From Thamnidium elegans (Eukaryota; Mucoromycota; Mucoromycetes; Mucorales; Mucoraceae), in NCBI GenBank assembly GCA_025201345.1, contig JAIXMG010000009.1:806001-870000 (forward strand): a DNA stretch of 64,000 bases, given 5' to 3'. The notes beneath the pieces were generated by a model, which was not told the DNA's origin, made no database searches, and was given only the letters and a program-made list of their open reading frames with translations. The position numbers and the translations under genes were made by a program. Below, in pieces: positions 36,484 through 48,359 of this stretch. Position 1 is the first letter of the stretch, and every line of letters starts with the position of its first letter.

Positions 36484-36987
36484 GTTACGGGCTGAAGTAA
36501 CAGTTCTTATGTATGTAAATTAGAAATGGAACCTGTTGTAAGAAAACATAGAAAACGTAGAAGAGTTATAGATGTTAGTGAGGATGAAGATGATAATGTA
36601 TATGAAAGACCTATTGTTATTGCTGATGATGATGATGATGATGATGATGATAATAACGAAGAAGATGATATGTCTAATGGAGAGGTTGAAATGACTTATT
36701 CTTATGGTGATAATGACCAAGAAGAAGTAGAAAATTTTTCAGACAATGAGTTTCCAGAAGACGTATTTTCCCGTCCAAAGCGATCGATCTACATTGATGA
36801 TGTTGCATCAGAGGACGAAGAAGAGGAAATTAGGCCAAAAAAGGTAGATAAAGTATTGGACACAATTGCAAAAGCACAAGATAGAATGAAGCGAGCAACT
36901 GCTACTCCTGTAAATAAGGAATCATCCTCTTCGTCATCATCATCAGATGATAGTGAAGATGAACCTGACTATAATTTAGTATCATAA
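35525..36987 (+). CDS. RING-finger protein, probable E3 ubiquitin ligase, with acidic tail
   Basis: 348 aa from six exons (35525-35570, 35670-35726, 35789-35905, 35967-36090, 36159-36397, 36524-36987). An N-terminal C3HC4 RING uses Cys19, 22, 34, His36, Cys39, 42, 53 and 56 (GHTYCGSC, CPKCR). A second Cys-rich module, RADWEELYPI to HRCSNCGWELDEDNYCGNCM, resembles a small zinc ribbon that follows RING domains in some fungal proteins related to the CHFR/Dma group. The rest is mainly Asp/Glu/Ser with a basic KHRKRRR motif, suggesting a nuclear location. Introns 1 and 5 carry A runs of 46 (35602-35647) and 68 nt (36414-36481). The frame that translates the latter as polylysine is intronic. The substrate is unknown. 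Confidence 0.85.
35602..35647. repeat. 46-nt A homopolymer in an intron
   Basis: Uninterrupted A run inside intron 1 of the RING gene, between donor 35571 and acceptor 35669. Confidence 0.9.
36414..36481. repeat. 68-nt A homopolymer in an intron
   Basis: The longest homopolymer in the window, 16 nt after the donor of intron 5 of the RING gene. True length may differ because such runs are error-prone in sequencing. Confidence 0.9.
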
Positions 36988-37150
36988 TTTGTAATAATAA
37001 TAATAATAGTAATAATAATAAATCATTTTGTTTTTAACCATATTATATATATTTACAAAGAATAACGAGGGGAATCTAATGCATTTTTTTTTTTTTTGTT
37101 TAGTAGGGGGAGGGGTATAATTCTAGTGTGTGTAATATATATAATTTAAA

Positions 37151-37154
<4 letters not shown>

Positions 37155-37204
<50 letters not shown>
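37155..37204. repeat. (CT)25 microsatellite overlapping a stop codon
   Basis: Perfect dinucleotide repeat. On the minus strand it is (GA)n beginning within the TAG stop of the Trk gene, so it occupies the start of the 3' UTR. Confidence 0.95.
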
Positions 37205-37205
<1 letters not shown>

Positions 37206-39754
37206 AAGTGTACATGATCTTGCATACATGACATGATCAGGGCCACTTGTAGCAGTACTAGTTCCAACTGAATCAGGGCTAATATGAACAAGAGATACAG
37301 AAGTGTTTCGTCTTCTCTCTTCATCTTCTTTTTCCTTTTGAGCCAACTCATCCGATGGTAACAAAATAGATCTATCGATTGATGCAGGTAAACCTTAAGG
37401 TGCAAAAATAATAAGCATTTTAGTAATAAAAAAAACAATATTATTATTATTTTGTTACCTCTGTGCCTTCCTTTGTACATGAGAATAATTAAAACTAATT
37501 TACTTAGTGATCTATATTGAGCAGCTTGCGAAGTAGCCGTATTTGGATAGCCAGTAGAAGCACCCACATTACCAAATGCTGAAACACATTCATAAATGAC
37601 GGTAGCGATGGTCACAGGGGAAGGTGACATGATAGATTCGGCCTCTAAAACACAAATACAAAAAATACCTGTGATAACCCAACAAATATCACTTGTTAAC
37701 TGTCTTTGAATTTGAGTAATAACAAAGAAATCAGGTCCCTTTAATAACTTTTTGGTGTTTTGTGCAATACTGGTCATAGTTGAATGTCTTTTTAGTTTTA
37801 TAAATGGTGCATCCGATAACTCTTTTTCTGAAAATCGAACGGGTTCTTCATCTTCACCTCGAAAAATACCTAATGCACGTTCCTGGATATAAATGTAAGG
37901 TTAAAAAAAATTTCTGTTTGTTTGTTATTTATTTGTTTACGTGTACTTTACCTGGTAAATATTACTATTTCTCATGGAAATAGCAACAGGATACACACTG
38001 ATATACATAGCAATAATATACACTAATTGAGCGCCTGGATTTAAATCGGCTAAACTCACTACACTAAAGCCAGCTATATTAAAAGGGTAAATGGATATGA
38101 GAGATGTTGTAACACACATGGGTAAAATAAATGTTTTTTTTTTACCATTTCTTGTGGCAACAGATTGAAATAAACCATCCAAAAACCTTGATCCCCAACT
38201 AATGTTAGCCAATATGGGTAACCAATAATTTAAAGCAAGAAAGCAAATCAATTCAACCAAAGTAATAGCAATCAAAACAATTAAAAGCCACCATGTTTGA
38301 GTTGCAGGGAATAAAGTGGTATAACATCTTCTGGGATGATCTAGTAAGTAACGGAAAGTTTCACGACGCATAACACTTGTTTTTGGAGTAAGTATATAAC
38401 ATAACCAAATAATAAATCGTAGCAAGATGGCAAAAGCTGTATTACCAACCAAAATTAAAATAATGGAAAGTATAAGCGGAGCAGGTGCGTTTTGAAATGG
38501 AGTCATACTGGCATCTAAATGATTTAAACCCAAGTTTGTAAAGCTAGATAAACTCATAAACATTGAAAAGAACCATGGGTCAACAGGGCCATTTGGATTG
38601 GATGTAGCAAGTACCTGTTGTGCATAAGTAGAAGCAGCTATATAAATACGGAAAAAGAAACCAAATGATATAATAAATCCAATATAGTACATTGGTACGA
38701 TCCTTGCCAACATTTCAAGAGCTCTGTATTCAGTACCACCAATTCTATACTTTTCATTTTTAGTTAACTCTGATTTTGCAGTAGGTCGGCTCATAATTTC
38801 ATATTCAGAATTAGTTCGCTGCAAAGGTATTTGTTCTGTATCTTCATTATTTCTATTTTGTAATAATTTTTTACGTTCACGTTCTCGCAATATATTTGTA
38901 TCTTCTCTAAAAGTGATTTGTTGATTTGGATTATTTGAAGTCAAGTTGTCAGAAAAGGATATAGTTTTATTGCTATCTTGTGGGTATGAAGCGCAAGTGA
39001 TACTTTCATTACTATTATCATTTGTAGGTGTACTAGTAGTAGTATCACAAGGATGCGTACTTTGATTTGTGCATTGTTGTTCAGATTTATCACTGTCAGT
39101 ATTTCCCATTTGAATTGAACTGTAATCTTTATCGCTGTCAGAATCATTGGATTGCATATTATGCAGCGTATGATGAACAACAATATCATTAGTTGTTCTA
39201 GTAGTGTGGGTATCAAATGAATTTTTTCGCTTGGAGAATAAAGATGTTTGTTTATTATGATTTGCCGAACGGATTGATAATAAAGATAATCTTCGGCGAA
39301 TGGGGCCCGTAATTGTATGACCATCTGCTGCAGAATCTGGGTTCCCTCCTTGTCTTAATAATTTTTGTCGTTTATATTCCTCTCTTCTTCTTTGATTTTC
39401 TTTTAATTCTTCTTCAAATCTCTTGGAGAAATAGTATCGTCTCACCATGACAACGAAAAAGGAGATAGTTACATGGCAACCGAGAAAGGAGCTAAGATAA
39501 AGTAAAATCATGTGATACGTAGACATTTCAGACATTGGTATCGTGTTGAGTCCGGTATCGGTTGATCCCGTTGTAGCCATAAACAGCGCATCAATGTATT
39601 TCCAATTTGTACCAGGCTCACAATAATATAGTCCAGAGAATAAAAAGATTAAAATTAAAATGTAAAAGTAATGCAGGTGAAGAAAATGAATCTTTGTATC
39701 CCATATCTTATATAACCATCTTCCAAACTGCTTTAACTTTTTTGGTCCAGCCAT
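37203..39754 (-). CDS. Trk-family high-affinity potassium transporter
   Basis: Plasma-membrane K+ uptake protein of the fungal Trk1/Trk2 family, 781 aa, four exons (39754-38146, 38073-37952, 37882-37459, 37393-37203). Four membrane-pore-membrane units are visible. The pore loops are TTGSTDTGLNT (about residues 61-71), SFTNLGLNHLD, SVATRNAGFSVVSLADL (split by intron 1) and SAFGNVGASTGYPNT. Between the first and second units lies a long hydrophilic loop rich in Ser, Asn, Asp and Thr (about 120-340), as in yeast Trk1. The C-terminal tail is hydrophilic. The start follows an A-rich leader. Intron 1 (38145-38074, 72 nt) has no stop in frame and cuts the third pore loop. Confidence 0.93.
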
Positions 39755-39964
39755 AACCGAAAAAAAAAAAAAAAAAAATTAACCAAAAAAAAAGAAGAGA
39801 TCTATTTATAAAAAAGGGTAAATGTATATATAAAGGAAAAGAAGAACGTAAAAATTAAGAAAAAAGTTTGTTATGAATCAACTCGTTTTTTTTTATATTA
39901 TTGCAACTCAATTTTTAGGGCAGTCACGACACAAAAAAAAAAGAAAAAAGAGAAACATGTGTTT

Positions 39965-41086
39965 TTATTTATTGTTATTATTACAATGATCTTGTGTGAT
40001 TTCAACTAATTGTTTGATGGCTTCCGTATCATGTCGTTTTATGCATACTTTTGTAATCTTATCAATGACGTATTTACTGGGTTTATATCCTTGAGCCAAT
40101 AAGTCATAATATAACGATAATGCAGAAGGTAGTTGTTTCCTTTGACAGAAACTAATAACCAGTTTATTTAATACACCAAAGCACCTTCTATCTAATATTC
40201 TTGGTTTGATATCTAAATAAGTTTGTTCTGCTTTTGATAATTCACCATTTTTTACAAAATAAGATATATATTGATAAATCGCTTTATCATTTAGTTCATT
40301 GTTTGTAATTAATAAACAGGCTTGCCATAATTTGAATAAAGTTTCGGCATGATCAGTTGAATATGGTAAATGCATGTAGTATTGAATAAATAACTGATAG
40401 GTATCATAATTTGCTGTCATCTTATCTTGTAACATGATTGAAAATATCTTACTGGCTGATGGTTGATCTTTTAAAAACAAGTAAGATTCTATTAATATTT
40501 CGTAACTGGTTTTTGTTGCCATGGTTTTTTCTCGTAATAAATCAAATAAGGTTTCAGCATCTTGAATATTACTGGATTTTATACAACCTTTCATTGCTAA
40601 ATGCCAATATTCCACAGATAATGGTATCATGCTATTCATTTGTAAAAACATGTCTAACAGCTTTGGATGTCCATGAAGTGATAAATGAAAGATTACCTTT
40701 TTAAATTTATCGAGTATAGATGATTGTTTCTTGCCTTTTACAGATAATAATAAATTATTAAACCATTCTTCCATCCTTTGATTTTGAAAATTATTCCTGT
40801 GACGTTGAAACGACATACCGATTACCAAGTGTAACCATGTTTGGCTATTGGGTTCAATGTGATTTAATTTCATTTCTTGTAGCAGTTTAATGGCTTCTTT
40901 TTGACTTGATTCCTTCTTTTTAAACGTCAGTGCATGTGTTTTTATAGATCGATTGTAATCCAGTAGTTTTCTAGGGCTGGCCGTTGTTAGCCTTCTCTTT
41001 CCAAATGTTGTGATGAGTGGTTTTGAAATAAACAGTGTCTTGAATACATTTTGAAGTAAGAATTTGTTGCAATGAATACTTGACAT
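39965..41086 (-). CDS. Pentatricopeptide-repeat (PPR) protein, probably mitochondrial
   Basis: Intronless, 373 aa. A basic, Ser/Thr-rich N-terminus (about residues 1-60, for example TTFGKRRLTTASPRKLL) suggests mitochondrial import. Helical repeats of about 35 residues follow, with PPR-like cores: EAIKLLQEMKLNHIEPNSQTW, AETLFDLLREKTMATKTSYE, PSASKIFSIMLQDKMTANYD, LPSALSLYYDLLAQGYKPSK. Such proteins bind organellar RNA and act in its processing, stability or translation. I cannot identify the orthologue. The opposite-strand ORF at 40438-40704 is a shadow. Confidence 0.82.
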   Translation of the reverse strand: MSSIHCNKFLLQNVFKTLFISKPLITTFGKRRLTTASPRKLLDYNRSIKTHALTFKKKESSQKEAIKLLQEMKLNHIEPNSQTWLHLVIGMSFQRHRNNFQNQRMEEWFNNLLLSVKGKKQSSILDKFKKVIFHLSLHGHPKLLDMFLQMNSMIPLSVEYWHLAMKGCIKSSNIQDAETLFDLLREKTMATKTSYEILIESYLFLKDQPSASKIFSIMLQDKMTANYDTYQLFIQYYMHLPYSTDHAETLFKLWQACLLITNNELNDKAIYQYISYFVKNGELSKAEQTYLDIKPRILDRRCFGVLNKLVISFCQRKQLPSALSLYYDLLAQGYKPSKYVIDKITKVCIKRHDTEAIKQLVEITQDHCNNNNK

Positions 41087-41444
41087 TGAGACTGTATGAA
41101 AAGAGTGAGACTAGGTACCATCCCCTTCAAATAATCAGCCGCAAGAGACGGAGACTCAAACGAAGGAATAATACCTTACGACGACGTCACCTAGTTACTG
41201 AAAAGTTAAAGAAAAAAAACGCTCTTCTTTTTTTAATACAGCAAAATTATCCCTTTTTTTTGCTTTGAAGGATAATATCAGTACAGATTTTACTTGCAAA
41301 AATTGAAAAACAAATAGCTGGCACAAAGGTAAAGAAAAAGTAAAAAAAAAAAAAAAGGAGCGCCTTTTGAAAGTTGGGGGAAGAAGAAGGGGATTCTCGA
41401 AAAAACACAACGTTTTTTTCATTCCCCTCTCTTTCTCTTTTTTT

Positions 41445-41476
<32 letters not shown>

Positions 41477-41527
41477 GCAAAAGAAGACAGTAATTTTTTA
41501 ATCTAAAAAAAAGAAACGGTTTATATA
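41087..41527. promoter_or_regulatory. Divergent promoter region of the PPR and PP2A-B genes
   Basis: 441 bp with a long T-rich tract (about 41440-41476) just upstream of the PP2A subunit start, and short ORFs that look non-coding. Confidence 0.5.
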
Positions 41528-43328
41528 ATGTCTGAAGAACACAATTGGAAGTTTGCACAATGTTTTGGTGATAAAGGTGACTCTGATGATATCACGGATG
41601 GTAAAACACTTTTTTTTTAAAAAAAAAAGTAGTACAAAGCATCTCACCTTTTTTATTTTGCTAGCTGATATTATTTCAACAGTTGAGTTTGACCAAACTG
41701 GTGATTATCTTGCTACAGGCGATAAAGGTGGACGCGTTGTATTATTTGAAAGAAACGAAAGTGTAAAGTACCTCTACAAAAAAAAATTGCTAGATTTTGT
41801 TTTACTTATACATATATAATAGAAAAAGAATTGTGAATATCGATTCTATACAGAGTTTCAATCTCATGAAGCAGAATTCGATTATTTAAAGAGTTTAGAA
41901 ATAGAAGAGAAAATCAACAAGATTAAATGGTGCAAGAGACAAAACTCTGCTCACTTTTTATTATCTACCAATGGTAAGATTTTAAATGTGTTATATATAT
42001 ATATATATATATATATAATCGATTCTTATTTAAAAAAAAATCATCTATTCTAGATAAAACTATCAAATTATGGAAAGTATTTGATAAGTCATTAAAGTTG
42101 GTCACTGAGAATAGTATTGCTCCCAACCCTATCCCTGCCAACACGCTTCGTTTACCTACTTTGACTCATCATGATACCATTGTTGCTGCTGTTCCTAGAA
42201 AAGTTTATGCTAATGGTAAAAAAAAATATGTGTATATGTATTCTTTATGTTAAAAATTAACTTTTTTTTTATAGCTCATACCTATCATATTAATTCCATC
42301 TCCATTAATTCGGATGGCGAAACTTATATCTCTGCTGATGATTTGAGAGTAAACCTTTGGAACTTGGATGTATCTGATCAAAGCTTCAGTAAGTAGTATT
42401 TTAACTTTATAACTGTAAGTATTCTAATCATTATTTTAAATAGACATTGTTGATATTAAACCTGCTAATATGGAAGAATTAACTGAAGTTATCACAGCTG
42501 CTGAATTTCATCCTGAACAATGTAACGTATTTATGTATAGTTCCAGCAAGGGTACTATTAAATTGAGTGATATGAGAGAATCTGCATTATGTGACCAACA
42601 CGCTAAAGGTACCAAAAAAAAAATCGAATGATTTTTATATACTAATACAACCTTATATATAGTCTTTGAAGAAGCTGAAGATCCTGCACATCGTTCATTC
42701 TTTTCTGAAATCATTTCTTCTGTTTCTGATATCAACTTCAGTCATGATGGTAGATATATTCTTTCCAGAGATTATCTTACATTAAAGATTTGGGATATCA
42801 ATATGGATAATAAGCCCGTTCAAACTATCAACATTCATGATCAATTAAGAACAAGATTATGTGATTTATATGAAAACGATTGTATCTTTGACAAGTTCGA
42901 ATGTACCTTTAGTGGTGACGACAGGTATAAAATTATATATATATATATATTATATTATATCTATATTATTAGGTTTATTTATATATATGTTGAAATAGTC
43001 ATGTTATGACCGGTTCTTATAACAACATGTTCCATTTATATGATCGCGAAGGCAAAACTGATATTGCTTTGCAAGCTGATAAGAGTGCCTTTAGATCTAA
43101 GCGCCTTGGCTCTTCTAAAAACAAAATGTCAATGGCTAGAAACTCTGCTCCCAGTGCTGATAGTATGGACTTTAACAAAAAGATCTTGCATTCTTCATGG
43201 CATCCACAAGAAAACACAATTGCTATTGCTGCAACCAATAACTTGTTCATTTTTACGTAAGTATTATTATTATTATTTAAGTGTTTGTTTTATTATTTAT
43301 TAATTTCTTTTATAACAGTGAGCAATAA
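41528..43328 (+). CDS. CDC55: Protein phosphatase 2A regulatory B (PR55/Cdc55) subunit
   Basis: Regulatory WD40 subunit directing PP2A to substrates in mitosis and morphogenesis. Nine exons (41528-41600, 41665-41762, 41823-41973, 42054-42215, 42275-42388, 42444-42608, 42663-42924, 42999-43256, 43319-43328) give 430 aa, the normal family length. Diagnostic PR55 segments include [99 protein letters not shown] and [20 protein letters not shown]. The last exon carries only 10 nt including the stop. No long yeast-type insertion is visible, so it resembles the compact animal form. Confidence 0.97.
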
Positions 43329-43515
43329 TACTATGTAAACCTCCTCAACCCCTTCCCCATGCACAAACACACAAACACACACACGCACAACAATACGCAC
43401 AAACACCTTTTTTTCTTTTTCTTTTTTTTTTTTGCATGTAAAAAATCAATAAAATTCAAGTCAAAATTATTTTATTTATGTACAATATGATCTTCTTTTA
43501 CAATTGTTTTTTCTT

Positions 43516-44977
43516 TTATCTTCTTCTTTTATTCGCTGCTTCTGTATCTTCTTTTGCAGTTCTTCTTTTACGTTCTTCTTCATGCGCTCTTCGTTTACTA
43601 TAGATATTAAATATGAATTACATTTACTAAAAAAAAATTATAAATTTTTACCTTTCTCTTTCTGCTAGTTGGTTTCTAACTTCAGGATAAGTGGGTAACA
43701 AGGCAGGATCTTGAGCTCTAGGAGATTCTTGAAAGTAAGGGTGAGCAATCGCCTGTTTAACAGTAAAACGAGTCTTTGGGTTATAAGTCAGTAATCCGGC
43801 AAGTAAACCAAGTGTATTTTCACTGTATCTTGGAAAGACTTCCTTGATATTATTATAGGATTGGTTTGGTAATACAAGTGATTTGGCTGAAGGTAATTTA
43901 CTAAATCCAGGCCAGATTAAATCGTTAGGTGAACCTAATAATTTAACAATCAAGTCTAACTGTGCTTGCTCTGTATTACCGGGTAATAATGGTTTATGCT
44001 GCATTAATTCGCCCATGATACATCCAGCTGACCATAAATCAATGGCTGTAGTGTAATTTGTATCTCCAAATAGAACTTCGGGTGCTCGGTACCATAATGT
44101 AACTACGTTGGGTGTCATTGGTTTTCCTGGTAAACTTAATGTTCTGGCTAATCCAAAATCAGCTACAAATAAAATAAAAAATAAAAAAATAAAAAAAAGT
44201 GGTTAATTCACTTCTTTATATTCATATACGTATATCTCATTATACCAATTTTAAGTACGCCTGTAAATGTAAGTAATAAATTTGACATTTTTAAATCTCT
44301 ATGAATGATTGAATGACTGTGACAATACTCTAAGCCTCTTAATAATTGTAACATTAAACATTTAACTATTTCAAAAAAATCGAAATTAAATACTTTTTTT
44401 TTTTTTGGTATATCATTTAAAACAATAACAAGCTTACTTTCTGATGGTGTATAAGGTGTTGGCACCATATCTAATAAACTGCCTAAATCCTTTTTTTATG
44501 TGTGATTAATGATCCTGATATACAATATAGAGTGTGTGTATTAAAAAAATAACGTACTTGTTCACAATATTCCATTACTAAAAATATGGACTCTAAACGT
44601 GGACCAACAGCGACGTCTGTAACATTAACGATATTCTGATGCTTCATTCTTTTTAAAATACTGATTTCTCGTAAACTCGATACTGGCATACCATCTGTCT
44701 CACGCTCCATTCTAATTTTTTTTAAAGCAACAATTTGTTTCGTTCTCGTATCTCTTACACGACTAGAAAAAGTAAATATAAAGTTTTATGTACGTACATA
44801 TATAGTATATACGACTTACTATACGACACCATAAGTTCCTTCACCAACTCGATTTAACTTTTCAAAATCTTCTACATCTCTACAATTACCGTAAAAAGGA
44901 GACTCATTACACTCTATTTGTGTACCTTTGACGGTGGATAGTTTTATAGTACGGGTAACTTGAGGCGACTCTGTCAT
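43516..44977 (-). CDS. CDK10-type cyclin-dependent kinase
   Basis: Ser/Thr kinase of 375 aa, six exons (44977-44820, 44762-44558, 44489-44438, 44365-44246, 44162-43652, 43597-43516). It shows a glycine loop GEGTYGVV (45-52), KKI lysine, the PSTAIRE-equivalent helix MPVSSLRE (PISSLRE in animal CDK10), [10 protein letters not shown] with Asp162, DFG at 180-182 and T-loop [14 protein letters not shown] with Thr195. [21 protein letters not shown] and WPGFSKLPS also track CDK10 more closely than CDK11 or CDK1. A basic C-terminal tail ([14 protein letters not shown]) suggests nuclear entry. In animals CDK10 pairs with cyclin M; the fungal partner is unknown. Confidence 0.92.
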
Positions 44978-47668
44978 TGCTATTTAAAACAAGAAGCAAA
45001 AAAAAAAGAGTTGGAGAAAGAGTAAAAAAACACAGGTCACGGTTGGCCTCAATACTCAATCTTCTTCCGTTAGATTCTTTCTCCGAAATATTCGCCGTCA
45101 AAATCTTGAAGGGATCATTTGTTTTACGTAAACTTTTACGGCTTCTTCTCCTTTAGAACCACTTTTGGACTTCCTTTTTAACCTTTCAATTAACGTATAT
45201 TTATACTTCAAGTATACTGGTATGAACAATAGGTTATTTTTTAAGTAGTCCGCATAGAGTTGATTCATACTTATTTTGTATTAGAAGACATTTAGAGAGT
45301 TCTGTAGGAAAGTACATAATGCTTAAGGGTACTGGGTAATTTTAGTTGCACTTTTTTAGAATAATTATATATTCAATAATAAAAATGAGAAGCTGTAAAA
45401 GCAAAAATAATAGTATAACCAGTTAAAAGAGTAGAACGTTTTGGTTCGCATATAATAACATTTATCATCTTTATACTAGATAATATGTATTAATAACTGC
45501 ATCGTTATATCTGTGACGTTTAGAGGTTTTGTTGAAGTGGGGTATCGTCTTAGAGTTTATATATTCTATTCTTTTAATCATCCTTTCGTTGTTACATTCT
45601 GAAATTCTATAGTTGTGATGTATTAAAAAAACTAAACTATAGGTATCAATACTTGGAATAAGCACAAAAAAACAATACTTATTTTTATTACTGGATATAT
45701 AATTATCCCTGAAAAGATCAATCTAAATTATCCATCGCCCTGATTTATTTATTTATTTCTGTTAAAGCTACGTGGAGTATAATGGCTCACGAGTATCTGA
45801 CTCTTAAAAGAGGGTAAAACTATCGCATAACTAATAATTTAGAAAGTAAATGGTTGTAAAAAGGAGAGAGAGAGTAAAGTGATGGAACCGAAATCATTTA
45901 GTAGAAACATTTTTTGAACACAAGAAACTAAATTAGTACTTCTTGAAATTAGATTAGCTCTTAGGTACTCACGGAGTCAAACGATTGAGCGGTTTTGATT
46001 TCCTTTTACATAATCCTAATAAGGATGGGAGTCTGAATTCAATTTGGTGAATCTGGCGAATAACCATCGTAAGGGTTGGTTATTCAAACTGTTCGAGCGA
46101 AAAAAAAGCGCTCGGTTGCTGACAACGTGAGTACTTATTGTAATCAATAAGAGTCAGCTTCGCCGTAAGAAAGTACACAAGCTCTTCCTCTCTCCCTTAC
46201 AGATTTTAGCTTCCTTATTTGATAATATTGTTGTCGCTACGGGGGTAGTAGCCACGAGTAATACATATATATATATATATATAAAGAGTGTCATTAGAAG
46301 AAAGAAAAACCTAGTATATATGGACCATGTATGATATCCTTCTTCTATGTTGTTTGAGAGTAAAGAGCGTAGTTTTTTTCATCCTAAATATATTTGGTTA
46401 CTTAAAATATTGGCTACACGGGAACGGGTAAATCGTTTTTAGTAAAATTATTTTGTCCGAACACTCGCTCCAAAGACTTTCCATGAAAAAACAGAAGAGT
46501 AAAAACAGTTACAATAGAAGGGAGAGGATCCATTATTCCCAAAAAAAAAAAAAAAAAAAAAAAAAAAATGTATACCTGCCTTTACGGCTTCGTTTATGTT
46601 CGCATTTATGGCAGTGGCTGTAATAACGTTATATATTTAATATCTTATGCAATAATGAAACTGTGTTGTACCTTAAATTCAATATCCTATGCTATTATCG
46701 ATACATGTTAAAGAAAAGAAAGACGACTGTAGTCATTTATGCACTGTAAGTGTATTCCATTCAGGTAAACAAATAATGACTTTATGTTTATGATCTACCG
46801 ATATATGTTCGGTGCTTGTCAATTGATAGGATTGCACATGAAAGTGATCATAGCCGATAAACCCAAGAAATATCTTACAAGAATTAGCAGCTGTAAAAAC
46901 CTTCAAATGCCTACAACTATCACTGGCTTTGGAGAGTAAATGCTATCAATATATGTACAAGTTTACCAGTTAAAAGCATTGGTCAAAAAATTATGTGAGT
47001 CTGAGAAAAAGTAAAACGTAAATACTCTACTAGTATCTTATCATTGGCTGAAATTTGGCTGTAACGAAATATTTACATTCATAAACGCAGCATACAGTTG
47101 AACCTGCCCCCTATAGTTTTCTGGTGTAACTGTTTTTGCTACTTTTCAAGTACATACGCCATAACTAGCGTATCTTATTAAAATAAACCCTACTTTGATA
47201 TTTTCGGAAATTGTACCGTTAAATCATGCCTTAAAAGATATTGTACGAACAATACTCAATTAAAAAAAAGACAGGATTTTCATGTGAGAAACCCTAAATA
47301 TTTATCCTTTTTTTTTGACAGATTTATTACAATATACAAATTTCCCATAACAACCAATAAAAAATGACAGATATTGATTTAGTTACTATCACTATCAAGA
47401 TGAAAAAAAAAAACTTTACCATAGCATCATTGCAAACAAATGATGTCACGGTTGGCACAAAAGAAGAGGAAAAAATATCGGCCTTTGAACCCCCCTGGAT
47501 GTTCACTGGTTGAGAAATAGTTGTACTGGAAACTTGGCCTCTTTTTTCTTTCTTTTTCTTTAAATATAGAATGTAAGCTATTGTTGCAATGGCGATTTTT
47601 TTTAGAGGAAAAAAAACACAAAAAGATTTAATTTATTCTTTTTTTTTTGTATAAGCACCTTTAAAAAA
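44978..47668. other. 2.7-kb gene-poor region
   Basis: No convincing ORF on either strand. It contains a TA microsatellite at about 46262-46282, an A run at about 46541-46568, and an 8-bp-arm inverted repeat at 46058-46085. The left end is the CDK10 promoter. It could hold a non-coding RNA or a decayed element, but I see no diagnostic sequence. Confidence 0.55.
46058..46085. repeat. Inverted repeat with 8-bp arms
   Basis: GAATAACC (46058-46065) and its reverse complement GGTTATTC (46078-46085) flank a 12-nt loop, giving a possible stem-loop in otherwise gene-free sequence. Confidence 0.5.
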
Positions 47669-48359
47669 ATGAACTCTCTCTTTCGTTTGACACCTCGTTT
47701 CAGTGGTCACCAAACACGTTCTTATGCTACTGGTTCTCCTAAAATTGGAGCTGGTCGTGGAGGGTAAATAACATGGATAAATGATTTTGATAAAAAAAAA
47801 AGATGGGGATATTAATCAGTTATATAATTATATTTTTAGTATCATTGGGTTTCTTTTAGGTGTAACCGCAGCTGGTTCCGCTGGTTATTATTATCTTTTA
47901 GGTGAATATAATAATGCTTCTGCTGCTCTCTTACTATCTGTACAAGAACTTCAAGCTTCTACTGATAAGGTATATATATATATAAAAGAAGTGAGGATGT
48001 GTAGGGTACTTATATGTATATATAATAGGTCAAGGATTATGCACGTCGTATTGAAGCAGTAGATCGAGATGTAGCCAAGTTGAAAGAAATTACAGCAACT
48101 AAGAAGCAATTGGCTGATTTAAAGGTTGATTTCCGTAGATTATATGTAAGTTGAGTAGCGGATAATGTAATTGGTTATTAGGTTACTGAATCATAGTTAC
48201 TTAGGATACGCTTAATATTGAACATCTCGAATTAAAAACTCATGTCTGGGGATTAGGTAAGTTTTAATATGTTTCAGTATAGAAAGTTACCAATTTTTTT
48301 TTTTCTTTCTAGAAAAAGATTTGAGTAATACAACATTAGTGGAGGAAAAGAAAGATTAA
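47669..48359 (+). CDS. Small mitochondrial membrane protein with coiled coil
   Basis: 146 aa from five exons (47669-47763, 47840-47969, 48029-48145, 48205-48256, 48313-48359). The N-terminus MNSLFRLTPRFSGHQTRSYA is a typical cleavable presequence. One glycine-rich membrane span follows (IIGFLLGVTAAGSAGYYYLLG, about residues 33-53), then a region with heptad-like spacing (about 70-115), and a conserved-looking HVWGLEKDL near the end. This layout suggests an inner-membrane anchored protein with a soluble coiled-coil tail. The function is not recognised. Confidence 0.8.

Noticed and set aside
36398..36497. A protein ending in a polylysine run in the RING gene
   Set aside because: The run lies between a good donor (36398) and acceptor (36523). 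Splicing restores the acidic frame that continues to 36987.
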